A stretch of 64,000 bases of DNA from Chlorokybus atmophyticus (taxonomy: Eukaryota; Streptophyta; Chlorokybophyceae; Chlorokybales; Chlorokybaceae): NCBI GenBank assembly GCA_009103225.1, contig RHPI01003041.1, positions 205,439 to 269,438 on the forward strand, read 5' to 3'. A program made the translations under genes and the position numbers. Of this stretch, positions 11,415 through 23,163 are shown piece by piece; positions within the stretch are counted from its first letter, which is position 1; the number at the start of each line of letters is the position of its first letter. The notes under the pieces were generated by a model, which was given only the letters and a program-made list of their open reading frames with translations, had not been told where the DNA came from and searched no databases.

Positions 11415-14400
11415 TCACATGGAAGTGCAGTGAACGTTCACCCAATACTTGCCCTTTTGTACACGGGCGCTGTCCTTGTCAAACATGGGGAGCAGCTGGA
11501 CAATGCCTTTTACTTGCTCCAGAGTCACGACATCGAGATGTGGACCGCCTCGACGCTTTTCCCATTCCAGAGCGATGCACTTTGTGTCGCTCGTCACATC
11601 CAGCTTCGTGTACCAGCGGACAAACACGACCTCCTTCCACACGCGCTCGCCGCTACCACCCCACACCACCACGCGCAGAAAAAGGAGTGCCTGAGCCCAC
11701 CACGTCACGTTCACACCGTCCTCATCACCTTCCAACTCAAGTGTAGAGAACCAAGGCCGCCCATGGAACATCCCAGTTGCGCTGCGCCTCCGTTCACCAC
11801 GCGAACAGCACGCCACCCGTCGGCCAACTCCAGTTGTTCCCTCCTCAACCAGCTGTCCAGGGTGGCAGGCAGCTTGTCGGCGAATGGAGTCTTCAAGGCG
11901 ACTTGGCGGCTACGCGCAGATCCGCTCCAGTACGGGCTGGACTCCCTCCTTGTCAGCACATCCATCCGTAGCAACTTGTCCGTCTTCTCCATGACATTAC
12001 AGCACTGCTGCCGCGCCTGCGCCATGACCGAGCGCATCTCGGGATCCACGACCATGCCATCCTCTCTCACATATTCCGCACAGCTCCATGCCTTCAGGAT
12101 ACGTGCCTGGTAGTCCCGGTTGTCGCCACCACGCGCCCACCGTTTGATATTTTGGGCGTGCGTCTGCTCCATGCGGTTGGCGCTGAACCAATCTGGGTGT
12201 CCACTGCTAACAATTGCCGGCCCAAAATGAGTGAGCTGATGCATCTTCTCGATCTTCCAACCTGACTTCTGTGCAGAATATGACGACAGTAACGGATGCA
12301 ACACTGCAGCTTTGAAGGCAGCCAGCTCGTTGTCGGCTGTGATCAGGGTCTCTCTTGTGTGTTCATGCGCCTTGAGCAACTTCTTGTTCCACTGGGCAAG
12401 CGATGCGGCAGCAATGGTGAAGAAATCGTTGCCCTCACTATCGAGCAGCAAACCGTCTGCGAAGACCGGCAGCAGCTGCAGCACCGCCACTTTCTCCACC
12501 ACCTAAAAGGAGTGGTCGGACAGGAAGAAATCTAATGTGCTTGTAGGTGCCTTGAAGTGCAAAACCCGTAGAGTCGCCTTGCATGCATTCAGCCTGTGCA
12601 CATCTGCTCGTGAGCACGTGTTGTTGGCTTTTGTGTTCAACACAAAAGCAACACCAAAGACGTGCCTGGCCTGCAGAATCTGTCTCGTGGATGGACGCAT
12701 TCGTTCCTTCGCGGCGTCGTACACAGCAGCAAGCAGGTGGTCAATGATGCCTCCCAGCACATGCATTGCGTCAGGGGCAAGACGAGAGTAGCAGTCAGCT
12801 CCCGGCACCCGCGACTGTCGCCAACCCCCCAGTGCATTCTGTTGCCAAACCACATTGCCTGGTTTCACGGAAAGCCATTCATGCTCACGAATGCCAATAA
12901 TTTGACCATTACCTCCTCGACATGCATGGAGTGCTGCTCTTTGAAAGCCTTGGCTGTCTGGCGTGCATTCCTAACACCGCTATGCAGGTTCGCCCGCAGC
13001 TGACGTATTGCTGGTGTGTAGAAGGCCTCGGTTCTCAATTCCCGGTCCTCATCCATCTCCAACAGATCTGATTTGGTGACGAGACAAACATCGCAAGGAT
13101 GTCGTGTTTGGTTGCCCGACACAGTGCGTGCGAGTGTGGCAGTCTCCTACAACACGACAAACTCAGATGTTCTACTGACAACATCCTCCATGCACTGTTT
13201 GCTGGCAGGCTGCATCCGGTTACAACCATTCATGCCCACTACCTGCAAATCGCTGATGTAGTTGGCAAGCGCGGGAAACACACGACGCTCGATGCCATTC
13301 GGGTCGATGAGCTGCAGACCTTCCCAACTCGCCCGCTTCACATCCCCTAACACTACATTTAAAGCGTCATGAAAATTCTCACGTNTTCTCATGTTTCCGA
13401 ATGGAGAACGATTCCTTGCCCTGCGCCCAGGAGGGATGCCCGGCCACTGAGTGAACCACCGGCAAGAAGCGCTATCATAACAACCCCCATGTTGCTAGCA
13501 TACATGTCCCAACTGTAGTTGGCAAGCGATGCCATTAAAGGGTAGCCAGAGCGCTTGCCCGCGCTGTCCAGCGTGGTCTTGTCACTGTACAGAATGGCAG
13601 GCGCCAAGTAGGACGCTTCCCCCACCTCTCTCCTCAAATCCACCTCCACATCCTTCCACTAATCGCCCGTGGAAGGATGGCCAAAGCTGTGCTCGTCACC
13701 AATGTACTGGAGATTGAAGCCATTGGCGGCATGTGGATTGCCATACAACCGCGCGAGCCATACCTGCTCCGACCAAGAGCATTACTTACTATGCTGGCCT
13801 CAGAATAGATACTGCATCGATACTGCATTAGGTACTGCATTTCACAGACCTTGGCCGGCATATATGTGACGCAGATGTCCTGATCCTCAGGGTCTCCAGG
13901 CTTGCGCAGGTCAGCCGTCACGTAGTTCTGATACGGCAGCACACTTGCATGTGCATATGTGACATGGCTCTGATGGTTGTAGCACATGCACCGCACACCG
14001 TGAACACACCTCAGACTGAGAAAAAGAAATCGTGGTCCGGAGGTAGCTGGCCACATGCACACCGGTCTCCCACTGGAGCTCTTCCGTCAGGAAGTGTGCA
14101 TTTCGGATGCACTTGATGATCCGCCCCATGTCGGAGGCCGACAGGCCTTGGCCGTTGTTGCACTGCACCAATGCCACTGCAAGAGCATGCTCCAAGCCAT
14201 ACCACCTGGATTCCGACGCGTGCGAAGGGACGCCTCCACTTCCATGTTGGCGTGCCACAGGTTTCCCAGGCACACGCACACATCGAAAGCCCTCGTTCAC
14301 TTCCTCCTCCTCCTGTTGCTGCTGTGCGTGTGTCTCTTGGAGGAATTCTTCAGCATCAAGCATGTGAGCATCCTGAATTGAACTCCCCGGTTCAACATGA

Positions 14401-14534
14401 CCCGCATCGTACTGTAATGGACGCTGGCCGACATACAGCTTGATCTGCTTGCACACCCTGCTGCTAATATTGTGCATGTAGACCGAGCTGCGTGTGGCGA
14501 AGCGCATGTGGCAATACGGACAAAGGACTCCCAT
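11415..14534 (-). CDS. Plavaka-like DNA transposase (spliced)
   Basis: ATG at 14534 opens with a C2H2-type finger (MGVLCPYCHMRFATRSSVYM ... C), then an acidic Gln-rich linker and a WYGLEHALAVALVQ helix block. A 47-nt intron with a strong pyrimidine tract (ending TTTCTTTTTCTCAG) is likely near 14020-14060. Later blocks, in order, are APAILYSDKTTLDSAGKRSG (about 13.6 kb), where the Asp is a candidate catalytic residue; ERRVFPALANYISDLQVVG and TRHPCDVCLVTKSDLL (13.3-13.0 kb); PDAMHVLGGIIDHLLAAVYD (12.75 kb); WKIEKMHQLTHFGPAIVSSG (12.2 kb); and a C-terminal VWKEVVFVRWYTKLDV segment ending at 11415. These match the order of conserved blocks in Plavaka/CMC transposases. Some joins (13.9-13.6 kb, 11.8 kb) need a frame change, and there is one N at 13385. 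Only the family call is firm; integrity is uncertain. Confidence 0.65.
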
Positions 14535-14579
14535 ATCTCACTACTAACGTCGACACAGGTGTCGCCAATGTAACCTGCA

Positions 14580-14650
14580 TCATATCCAGCAACACGCACA
14601 CCCGCCGCCGCCGCCGCCGCCGCCACCGCCACCGCTACCGCTACCCTTGC
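14580..14650. repeat. CGC/CAC trinucleotide run in 5' leader
   Basis: CGCCGCCGC repeats grade into CACCGC and TACCGC just upstream of the transposase start. This is a simple repeat; a second GGCGGC run lies at 5060-5082 in the other divergent promoter. Confidence 0.7.
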
Positions 14651-14691
14651 ATGCCAGAGGCGGGAAACTTGGCCGCCAGTCACTGGCTCCG

Positions 14692-14861
14692 TCGTACCAT
14701 TATAATGGTACGATCGAGCCATTGAACGTCCAGGGTGAGTCTGGATATATATATATATACATATATATTCTGATTGAACCGTTTCAATGGTACGAAGATG
14801 CCTTTGCCAAAAGGTATAGGCATTGTACAAAGGTACCATTGAAATGGTACCTTGTACAATG
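14692..14861. promoter_or_regulatory. Strong palindromes in divergent promoter 2
   Basis: A perfect 22-bp palindrome (arms TCGTACCATTA) spans 14692-14713. A second, larger hairpin spans about 14821-14861: arms of 19-20 bp containing CATTGTACAA and GGTACCATT meet around GA and differ by a single extra A. Related singles occur near 14787 and 14875. The block separates the transposase (minus) from the small acidic gene (plus) and shares its core with the promoters at 4.8 and 9.3 kb. Confidence 0.65.
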
Positions 14862-15042
14862 GCAATGGCAGTTCGTACCATTGACAACTCTGTCAATGTC
14901 AGTCCCCCTGCGCATGAAAACACCATTGATAGCTCCGCCAAGCTACGCCCTTACAGGGGCGTGATGCCGAGGGTATGTGGCGTTTGGAGGATCGTTGGCG
15001 GCGCTACCAGGGGCGTAGTGGGCATTGTGGTCGAGGTCCGGG

Positions 15043-15895
15043 ATGAATTCCATGTTCGCACAGGGCGGGCAGGGTGCCGGCGGGGTGTCCTCGGTGTCAA
15101 ACCCCACCAAGACTACCAAGGGCACATCCAATGACAACAGTGACGCGGGCGATATCTTACAGGGCTCCCCCTCCGAGTGGGCAAAGGCACACCACAACAC
15201 TGCCTCTAAGAGAATCCGACCCACCAGCAGCCGCGACCACGGCGACATAATTGAAGGGACCAAACAAGACTGGCATAACCAAGGTGGGTTACGATGCACT
15301 GTCAATGCCACATGCTAGGGTTCTTTTATCTTGCACATGCACAGCCTCGAGTATTTTGCACTTGACATACACTGTCAATACCACATGCACACCATTATGC
15401 ACAACCTCCAGTGTCATGCACATGAACAGCATGACCAATCTCGCAAATGCACAGCCTATTTCTACTTGCGGGAGCTCACAAGTCGCAAAAGAGAAGCTGC
15501 GGAGTCAAACGAACGGGTAATCTATGACCTAGTTTAATGTTTCCAGCGGTAATTAAGCAGTATGCTTGCAGATTGCCATGTTGGTCAGAGTGAACCAAGA
15601 GCAGCGCGGCAGGCTGACTGTCTGCCTGGCGGAGTGCAACAAAGCGGAAGACGAGGTAAGCGTGTGTATGCTGATGGGCTAGTCCTCTGGCAGCACGCCA
15701 CTCCTACAGCATTACCAAATGCAGGTGGTCACTCTCAAAGCGACCATCAAGCGCATGCACGTGCACGGCGAGGCGCTGACATTCAAGCTGAAGGACGAAG
15801 TAGCCGTACTGTCAGCGAGCGAGGCAGCGGATGAAGATGACTCCGGCGTTGAAGCAGAAGACTCGTCGGAGGAGGAACATGAGGAGGGGGTTTGA
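15043..15895 (+). CDS. Small acidic transposon protein, four exons
   Basis: Family unknown. Four exons join in phase: 15043-15281 (MNSMFAQGGQGAGG..., donor GTGGGT), 15455-15516 (YFYLRELTSRKREAAESNER), 15572-15655 (IAMLVRVNQEQRGRL ... AEDE, donor GTAAGC) and 15725-15895. The last exon reads VVTLKATIKRMHVHGEALTF and then a strongly acidic tail (ADEDDSGVEAEDSSEEE) ending at TGA. The product is about 184 residues: a polar Gly/Ser/Thr-rich start, a short coiled-coil-prone middle and an acidic C-terminus. It is divergent from the transposase. A regulatory or accessory role in transposition is a guess from position and charge. Confidence 0.6.
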
Positions 15896-16117
15896 GGAGG
15901 AGTTCTGAGGCAGGCACCACGGGTTGACAAGCTGCGCATGAGTCCGACAGCTAGACTCAATGTTATAGGGTAGTTTTTTGCGCAAGTCGGCTGCTCAGTT
16001 GTAAGTGGACATACTCTCATCACTGCCCGTATATTGTATATATTGTGGGCTTTTAGGTGCAAGACCAAACAATCAGTCCAAAATTTGTACAAGCTGCATG
16101 GCATGTTAGTGTTGGCT

Positions 16118-16430
16118 TACGGCAAGAATTGCCAACTTTTCTCAAACGGCAAGGGTCACATATTAACAGCAGTGTAACGGCAAAGAAACTGCCGGCTATT
16201 GCTGTCAGCTGTCCGTAACTACTGGCTAACGGCCATCTGTGCACATCGACCAAAGGGTAATTGGTTGACAACTCTCGGCCGGTTAGTGCCACTGACAACC
16301 ACTTTCGGCCCGCGGCCGTCTGCGTTAGTCCACTTAAGCCAACGGCAAACCCAACAGTCTAAAAGTAATATTTCAGGCAGCGGCAGGCAGGCTCAGGCAG
16401 GCTCAGGCACCACTCAGTCCCTCAGTCCTT
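16118..16430. repeat. Right subterminal AACGGCAA repeats and CAGGC tandem
   Basis: RACGGCAA-like words recur in direct orientation at about 16119, 16145, 16175, 16227 (AACGGCCA) and 16341, followed by CAGGCAGG/CTCAGG short tandems at 16375-16415. The placement just inside the inferred right end mirrors the left-end 53-bp repeat but with a different sequence. Possible transposase-binding sites. Confidence 0.5.
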
Positions 16431-16439
16431 AGTCAATCA

Positions 16440-16795
16440 CCGTGTAAAATTTGCGACGAAGGTGTGTCATAACGCGTGTGCGCATGTCGTATCACTGGTT
16501 TTTTGTTTAATCGCGTTTTACAACCATGAGCTGGTTGTTTGTTGTTTTGCACCTGTGTGAACATGTACTATTTGCTAATGCACAATGCATAATTCAAAAC
16601 TGCACCTTGCATTAACTCTCTCCGTTGGTGTGTACACACGCATGTTTATGTGTATGTGTGCATCACACAGGCACATGCACAAGCACAAGCATATGCACAC
16701 GCACACCATGTGCGTGTGTATCTGCAAATGCATGCACAATGTGCATGGTGCGCATATGCATCAGAGTGAGCATATTTTTCACAATTTAGGGACCA
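16440..16795. other. No gene recognised
   Basis: AT-rich sequence passes into a CA/TG-rich stretch (16620-16760). Nothing codable is supported. Confidence 0.5.
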
Positions 16796-17245
16796 GCTGT
16801 GATGCCGGCTCCCAAAGACTGCTTTGTGCCATCCATGACATTAACTGGTTGCAGCGGCCACGACATCATGTGGTTGAAGCGCGCGTACCGTACCGATGCA
16901 CCAAGACCTGGTACCGCACGCACCAAGAAATGGTACCTCACCAAAGCACCAATGAGTAGTAGTGAGACATGTCCGTACCTACCGTAGAGGCCAGAGCTTG
17001 ATGTATTATCTTAGCTCAGCAAGTGAGTTGTTGTCAGGCGCAGGTGACTATAAAATGAATCCGCCGCTCTTGAAATGTATCGGACACCCAGCGCTTCACG
17101 TGATGCTTGATAACGTACTTTGTAGTTGATGATTATGATTATGAACAGTAAAATCTCCACGGTAGTTGTGTCAGAAAGAAGTGGCTCAAGCAGGATTTTG
17201 CTGCTGTCTGTATCAACGTCGCCACCGCCGCCGCCAGTAACAGTC

Positions 17246-19998
17246 ATGGCGAGGTGGACGTGGTTCTCGCTGCCGATGATGGTGCTGTTGCTGGTGCTGA
17301 GCGCTACTGCTGTGGTGTTCACTGCGGCGCAGGCGACAACAGAGCCCTGGCCAGACCCCTCCAACTTCACCAATGTACGCCTTGAGCAGCAGCAGATTCT
17401 GTGCTATTGCAAGCTGGTGCAGCATGTCTCAGCAACTGTGCAACATGCCAACACAATGCCAACGCGTTCTGCCTTCGTCCGCGCTACTAACAGTTCAGCT
17501 CACATATGCTTGAATGCATACATGCGTCCCATCAGGCATCTCATGCGCTCCGGGTCTCACATCCATTTGCTTCCCAGATCACTCCCGGCTTCGTGAAGGT
17601 TCCAGAGCCTTCCGGCGTCTCCTCATGCAACCAGACCATCGCTCGCATTACAACTGTCAACTCAACCTCAAACGGCTTCTACTCAGCTGGCTCATTCCAA
17701 CCACCTTCGTCGGCCTCCTCTGCGGGAGACTGCCCCACGCGCTGGTCGCGCATCAAGCTGGCACTTAATATGCAGACTGAAGATGTGGATGGGTACCACC
17801 ACGCCGTTGCTGTGTTCATCAAAGGTGTTTGCTGCGAGATGCACATTACCTGTCTGGGTGTTCGTGTTCGTGCTCGTGCTTATGGGTGGGGTTGGCGTTT
17901 AATATGATGCTTTTGGACAGGTGTTGAGGTCATGCGCGTAAGGATGGAGTGGACCAAAACTAACAAGACGTACTTCCGTGCTGAAGCTGACGTCACAAAG
18001 GTCAGAACGCATGGATTGCACTGTCATGAAACACATTTTCCTACGTGCACATGTGGGCATGTACGCGGCCATTCATACAAAGGTGCATGTGTTTGCTTGT
18101 TTGCAAGGTTGGATGCAAACTTGCTGTTGTCTGTCGCACAGTATGCGTCCATCTTTCGCAAAACATCCCCGCTCCCCGTCGTTATTGGATTCGACACTCC
18201 TCCCTCAGCAGACTCAAGCGCCCGCAATGTGACGGCTGTGTGCACTTTCCATGGCACGTCCTCAAGCTTTCCTGCAGCCGCCCTTGGGAGCAAGGATGTA
18301 CCTGATGTCGTAGTACCTATCGTTTATGATCCGGCCACTGGTAAGAGGTGGGCACAACCGGATGTCAGCACACGCGTCGCGAATGCAGACATACCGCCCA
18401 ATCCGTTCAAGGCCCAGATTGAGGTTCGCTTGCGTATAGGATGTGTTGGTGAAGTGCAACTGACTGATAGGTTTGCGCGTGTTACGCGCAAGCATATGCG
18501 CACGCACGCGAGTGCATGTGCGTGTATGGTAATAAAACAGACACTCACATAGTGTTGTCTGGGTGTGCTTATGCACGAACATTTACACATACGCCTAGCC
18601 ATGCGTGCATGCGTGTGAACTTGCACGCACATTGATGCACACACGCATGCACACAGGCTCATCCACACACGCACATGTGCACTTGCAGGTGTACGCTTCT
18701 CGGCCGCCAGAAGCTGACGCGAGTATCATAGAATACGGTGATGTGATGGTAAGCATGATATGACTGCCCATGGAGCCACGCTGGGTATGCATTGCTCATG
18801 CAGATGTCATTAAGTTCTATACACGTACGCGTACAGGTATTCATCAACAATCATGTCGTCGGGCACGTGTTTGCGCCCAACGTGGAGTTCACGCACGCCG
18901 CCGTGATACCCGCAGTTACTGTGCTGGCGGGCCCATTTGTGGGCGTGTTGGCCGAGCCGAAACCCCACAACTTTGCTTTCCGCAGCCTCGAGCTAGTGTT
19001 GGTCGGTGCCAACTTGCTGGTGTGGCTCGCAAAGGGCGTGACGAGCACCTCGGGCCGTCTCACGATGGCACGCCACACGCCCTTGTTCTATGAGACACTA
19101 GTGGACCAACCTGCACCCGACGAGTACAACGAAAATCAGAGCTCGGAACCCAATTACTATGCTCCTACTTATGCCCAGGCGTTTACCGAAGTGTCGACCC
19201 GCGGTTACGTGCAAGTGGGTGTGATTGGCGCTTGTCAGGTCCTGTTTTGGGTGGAGATGATGATGAGTTGTGTATTTGTTGTGTTGCAGGTTGGATCGCA
19301 GATATGGGACTACTCCCACAATCAGCTGGCGGTTGCGCATGTTTTTAACAGCAAAGGGCTCTTCATCTACGACTATGCCAAGCACCGCATCGTAAGCTTG
19401 CCAGCTGTTGGGCACTGCGTGTGTATGTGTATATGTGGATATGCATGCACATGTATATGCATACGCGCGTGCACATACAGGCACACGCATGCCCACATGC
19501 GAGCACACACAGTCATGGTAGCGGTCGCACGCCACATCATGAAGGACATGATACTTGCAGTTTGTGGAGTCTGAAGCCATACAGAAGCGTTACATCAGCG
19601 GTCAGAACCCCGCTGAGACGGACGAGGTGGTGCACACGTTTGTGAACGACCACGTGTCGGTTTGTCACCGCGATTTTTGCGGTTTGCGCTTCACCGACGC
19701 ATACACCATTGACTTCATGAACACAATGGCCGCGAAGGACCCGCACGACACAATAATTACATTGACAACACTATCCCACACGTACACGCTCAACGAGGTG
19801 ACGCAAGGGTCGTATGAGTACCCAATAGTTGTACTACTGAGCGGGGACTACGAGAACGACATATTGTTTAAGGGAAGGTATTGCTACAACTACACGTCTC
19901 ACACGCATGCCACCGATGAGACGTCGTATGATGGCGAGGGTGGTTACAATGTTGTGCGCCACACGTCCACATCGGTGTCCGACAACTTCCTCTGCTAA
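17246..19998 (+). CDS. PNGase A-like peptide N-glycanase, left-arm copy
   Basis: Family resemblance is to plant/fungal peptide-N4-(N-acetyl-beta-glucosaminyl)asparagine amidase A, which removes N-glycans in the secretory pathway. Exon 1 (17246-17374) encodes a signal peptide (hydrophobic core PMMVLLLVLSATAVVF, cleavage likely after AAQA) and ends PDPSNFTN. Exons: 17578-17824 (CPTRWSRIKLAL), 17921-18000 (VRMEWTKTNKTYF), 18142 to about 18430, about 18690-18747, 18837-19214 (VFINNHVVGHVFAPNVEF ... VGANLLVWLA), 19290-19391 and 19561-19998. Junctions are GT-AG and close in phase except exon 4 to 5, where the acceptor is uncertain (after CTTGCAG or after GCCGCCAG). Many NxS/T sites fit a secreted glycoprotein. 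The stop is TAA. No lesions were seen. Its inverted partner is at 34747-37529. Confidence 0.75.
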
Positions 19999-20926
19999 CT
20001 AGTATAGGCAATAATTAGTGCCTTGTGTAGATCCGTGTGTAACCCTCAATAAACCCTTAGCTGTTCAGCCAGTTTGCGTGCATAGCGCTTGCGTAATCCT
20101 TTGCGGAGTGAGAGAACAAAAGAAGATGGCAGAGGTAGTGCGAATGCTCACTGATTGGCCTGATGGCTTTCCCACACTACATTACAACCCTCCATTCTCC
20201 ATCCCTTAACCCACCCCACCTCCTCCCCACAGCCCCTCATCTCACACCTCCCGTCTTCAAGCCAATAGCGGTTTCGCTCCTCCTGACCTAAAAAGCATGT
20301 CTTAGGCATCGGCAGTACGCTCCAGCCTGCCCTCAACGCACCCCTCAAGCAATGTTCTCTCGGAGACGCGCACGAGCTTCTTTGCACACATGCTAGCTCA
20401 TCCTCCCTGCTGCACTCCTACGTGTTGAAAGAGGACAGTGCGATTGATGCTGAGACAGAACCTACACTATATTCGCATTTCTTTCCGCTTTGAATTCATG
20501 GAGTTCCAGACGTTGCTCACTCGCTTGGCTTGAATTGAACACGCATATTCAGACGCCATTTGCGGATTCAGCATTGTGTCACACACTACCCTCGCAAAGC
20601 GGAAATACTTGCCATCGTCTCCTCTGCAGCAGCGTAAACTGTGCTGGACAAGGCGAGGAGAGGCCTGTTAAAACCACTTGGTGCACGTCCAGTCCGTGTT
20701 CAACCCTGGTTAGACTAATTGCAGTAGAGTCTTGGATCTCATTCTATGAAGATCATCAGTAAATTTGGCGCGATTGGCCCCCCTCTCCGCACCTCCAGGT
20801 CGCACAACAACTTTCTTACCCCCTCCACCCGCTACCGATTCACCCCTCTTCACCCGCTCAACAAACTGTCTTCCATTATCGACATCTAGAGCCTCTACCA
20901 TGGACAAGTCACCATCAGTACGGTGA

Positions 20927-21444
20927 AGGTTCCCTCCGCCTCGTCTCCCCCCTTTTTGCTCGAGGTGCGGCGAGTCTAGGCACCTACGCTCTTTCTGCCC
21001 AGGCCGCTCACAACCATTAACAGCGTCCCACCCTCAAGGAGCCCCTCCCAACCCCACGAAACCCGACCAGACAGGCCCGCCTACCTCGGCTCACCTACCA
21101 TCAGCTGCCCCTTACTCCTCCACACCTTCCACCTCTCTTCTCGTCCCCCGCAACCCCCCCACCGCCATTCCACCCACTGCCAAGCTTCCACAACCTCAAC
21201 TCCCCTCCACCACCACCCGAGCTTCTCCCAATCGCTGGTGCGATATGGTCGAAGAAGAGGAGGCCATTTACAACGACCTAGTAGCTTTAATGGACTCGCA
21301 GGAGCCGCTCGTCACCCCTCCACTCAACCCCTCAAACCTACCCATCGGCCAACCTTCCCTCCCCTCCTCCAGTTTAACCCTCCCGCGCTATGATCTTGCG
21401 TCAATCACAGCAGCACTTGGACACCCCGCGCAAGACACCCCTTG
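20927..21444 (+). pseudogene. Retrotransposon ORF1/gag-like fragment with CCHC knuckle
   Basis: The open frame runs from 20927 after a TGA to the stop at 21442-21444. It contains one CX2CX4HX4C knuckle, CSRCGESRHLRSFC (20957-20998), followed by about 80 Pro/Ser/Thr-rich residues and WCDMVEEEEAIYNDL. The upstream frame is closed by TGA at 20924, and a short MDKSPSVR leader precedes it. The knuckle supports a nucleic-acid-binding retroelement protein; it is truncated. Confidence 0.5.
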
Positions 21445-21719
21445 AGCAGCCGCGCAGCTGATCCCCATGGTGCTGGTGTTCGAAGACCTTCACTCACACA
21501 ACCGCTCAATCCCTTCATCTATCGCTACTTCTCACCAACCATAGCCAAGCCAGAACCGGGCTGCTCTTACAAGACCTCTCCCTCTTACACACCACCGTCT
21601 CTCCCCCACTTTAACATGCGGTGACGGTGCTGCGCTGTGCTCTACAGCAAGCTGAAGCTGTAGAGGAGGAGCTGGAAATGAAGCTTGAGTCTACCCTAAT
21701 GTCCGTGGTGCCAGTTACG

Positions 21720-22020
21720 GGGGGNGAAGACTGATTGACGCTGCACGAGAAGACTTCAACGAACGGTACCAGCCACGGGCTGCCACCCCTACTTTATACC
21801 TACCTAGTAGGCTGGTCATGTGACTACAACAACTACAGCAAGGCGGCATGCCCCAACTCAACTGCACCGATTGAGGTGCGGAAAGGTTCCTGCCTTCCGT
21901 ACGTTGTGCCGAGTCGGCAGCTGGACATTCCCATCATGTCTCTTGCTGTGGGTTGGACATGGGCAATCGTGGCTGATTGCGAGCATCAGACAGGCTTATG
22001 AGTGTGATGTGCCTCAAGTG
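21720..22020 (+). other. Unassigned ORF
   Basis: The frame at 21735-22001 reads WSCDYNNYSKAACPNST and YVVPSRQLDIPIMSLAVGWT. It is Cys-containing with no recognised family. It may be part of the retroelement debris or a captured exon. An N occurs at 21725. Confidence 0.2.
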
Positions 22021-22049
22021 ATTGGGTGCTAGTGATGCTCGTGCGTACA

Positions 22050-22240
22050 GATTGGTGACGTGATACTGGTACCAGAGGACACCAGGAGACGTGTCAACAG
22101 CTGGAACCGTACGAGGAAGGAAGAACGCACGAACAACATCGGTACACCAGGCAATGAGTGATGGGTACTGGTGACGTGATACCCGTGCTAGAGGACAGCA
22201 CGAGACTCAACCAGGTGACACCATACGAGGAAGTAGAAAG
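22050..22240. repeat. Tandem duplication, about 114-bp period
   Basis: TGGTGACGTGATAC ... AGAGGACA ... TACGAGGAAG occurs at about 22052-22124 and again at about 22166-22236 with scattered differences. Non-coding. Confidence 0.65.
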
Positions 22241-23163
22241 GTGAACAGTCACACATGAAGGAGAAGTTCTGCTGCACGTGTGACTGTTGGAGAAATGCGG
22301 ACACAGCAGCAGATGCTCTTTGAGAAGCCGCAGTGCAACCTCCCAAAAAAAATCTTGCGCCCGTCCTCTTCGCACTCGGTGTATTGGGTTGCTGAGGGTA
22401 TATGGCCCACACGCGAACCATCCTCTGGAAGAGGATGGTTGATCCCCCCTCCCCTCACCACAAGATCTTGAGCACGCCGTTTGACAAATGTCTCCTCTTC
22501 ACTTCCCCCCACGCTCCCTTCGCCCTCCCCAAAGGCGGACACCTCCCCAGCTGGCCTTAGGGCTATTTGAAAGGTGCTAGAATGTACACGTAACACCTGG
22601 TGGGTAGGACTGTCCCGCACAACTTCCTAGTCTGTCACTCCCCTTGACAGTGCAAACATGGCAGCTTAAATCGGCCAACACCCACCCAAACTCAGCGCAA
22701 TGGCTGAACGCACTCTAGGTATCCCACCCGATGCAATTCTCACACACTTCCCCAACCTCTGCTTTACACAGCACACCGGTTTGGATGGCAATGTGTCAGT
22801 GATCTTTCGGCTGTGGATCCCCTCTGTTAAAAAACAGTGAAGGCCCAGGTGATGCGCTCAATTACACTGATGGTGCGGTTGTCATTCGGGCTGAAGTCAG
22901 CCTTCTACACGGAGTCAAGCAAGGAGCACAATGCCACGTCAGCCAGTCCACCATAGATATTTTAGCTCAGGCAGAGCGGGCCTCCTCCTCCATCTCTCAT
23001 ACACCTCCACCTCCAAGCCCGACATGGCCATTTGGTACTCCCCCACCCCTCAAGACCGGCAGCCACTACCGGTTTCAAGGGGTGGGGGAGTCTACTCCAA
23101 GAATAGTATGCTTGGGGCAGAGTGCTTGGTCTGGAATGAGTGCACAACAACAACAGCAACAAG

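Larger units (their letters stand above)
2130..16440. mobile_element. Large Plavaka-like (CMC superfamily) DNA transposon with cargo genes
   Basis: Six gene models lie in a compact block bounded by repeat-rich flanks: unknown (minus), OTU (plus), RING (plus), Tudor-C5 methyltransferase (plus), transposase (minus) and small acidic protein (plus). Palindromes built on GTACCAT/ATGGTAC sit in the promoter intervals at 4.73-4.91, 9.24-9.35 and 14.69-14.86 kb, tying the genes together as one unit. Exact ends are not resolved. A CACTA-like start at 2175-2188 and a partly matching inverted sequence near 16354-16370 (both contain TTTAGACTGT) are weak terminal inverted repeat candidates, and no target-site duplication was found. 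Element identity is inferred from the transposase blocks; the boundaries are approximate. Confidence 0.65.

Noticed and set aside
11415-14534. KDZ/Zisupton-type transposase instead of Plavaka-like
   Set aside because: The SDKTTLDSAGKRSGYP block, the later CDVCL block and the N-terminal C2H2 finger fit Plavaka/CMC better. Kept as an alternative only.
2175-16370. Firm CACTA terminal inverted repeats
   Set aside because: Only about 12-13 of 15 bases match between the two candidate ends and no target-site duplication was found, so termini are not called.
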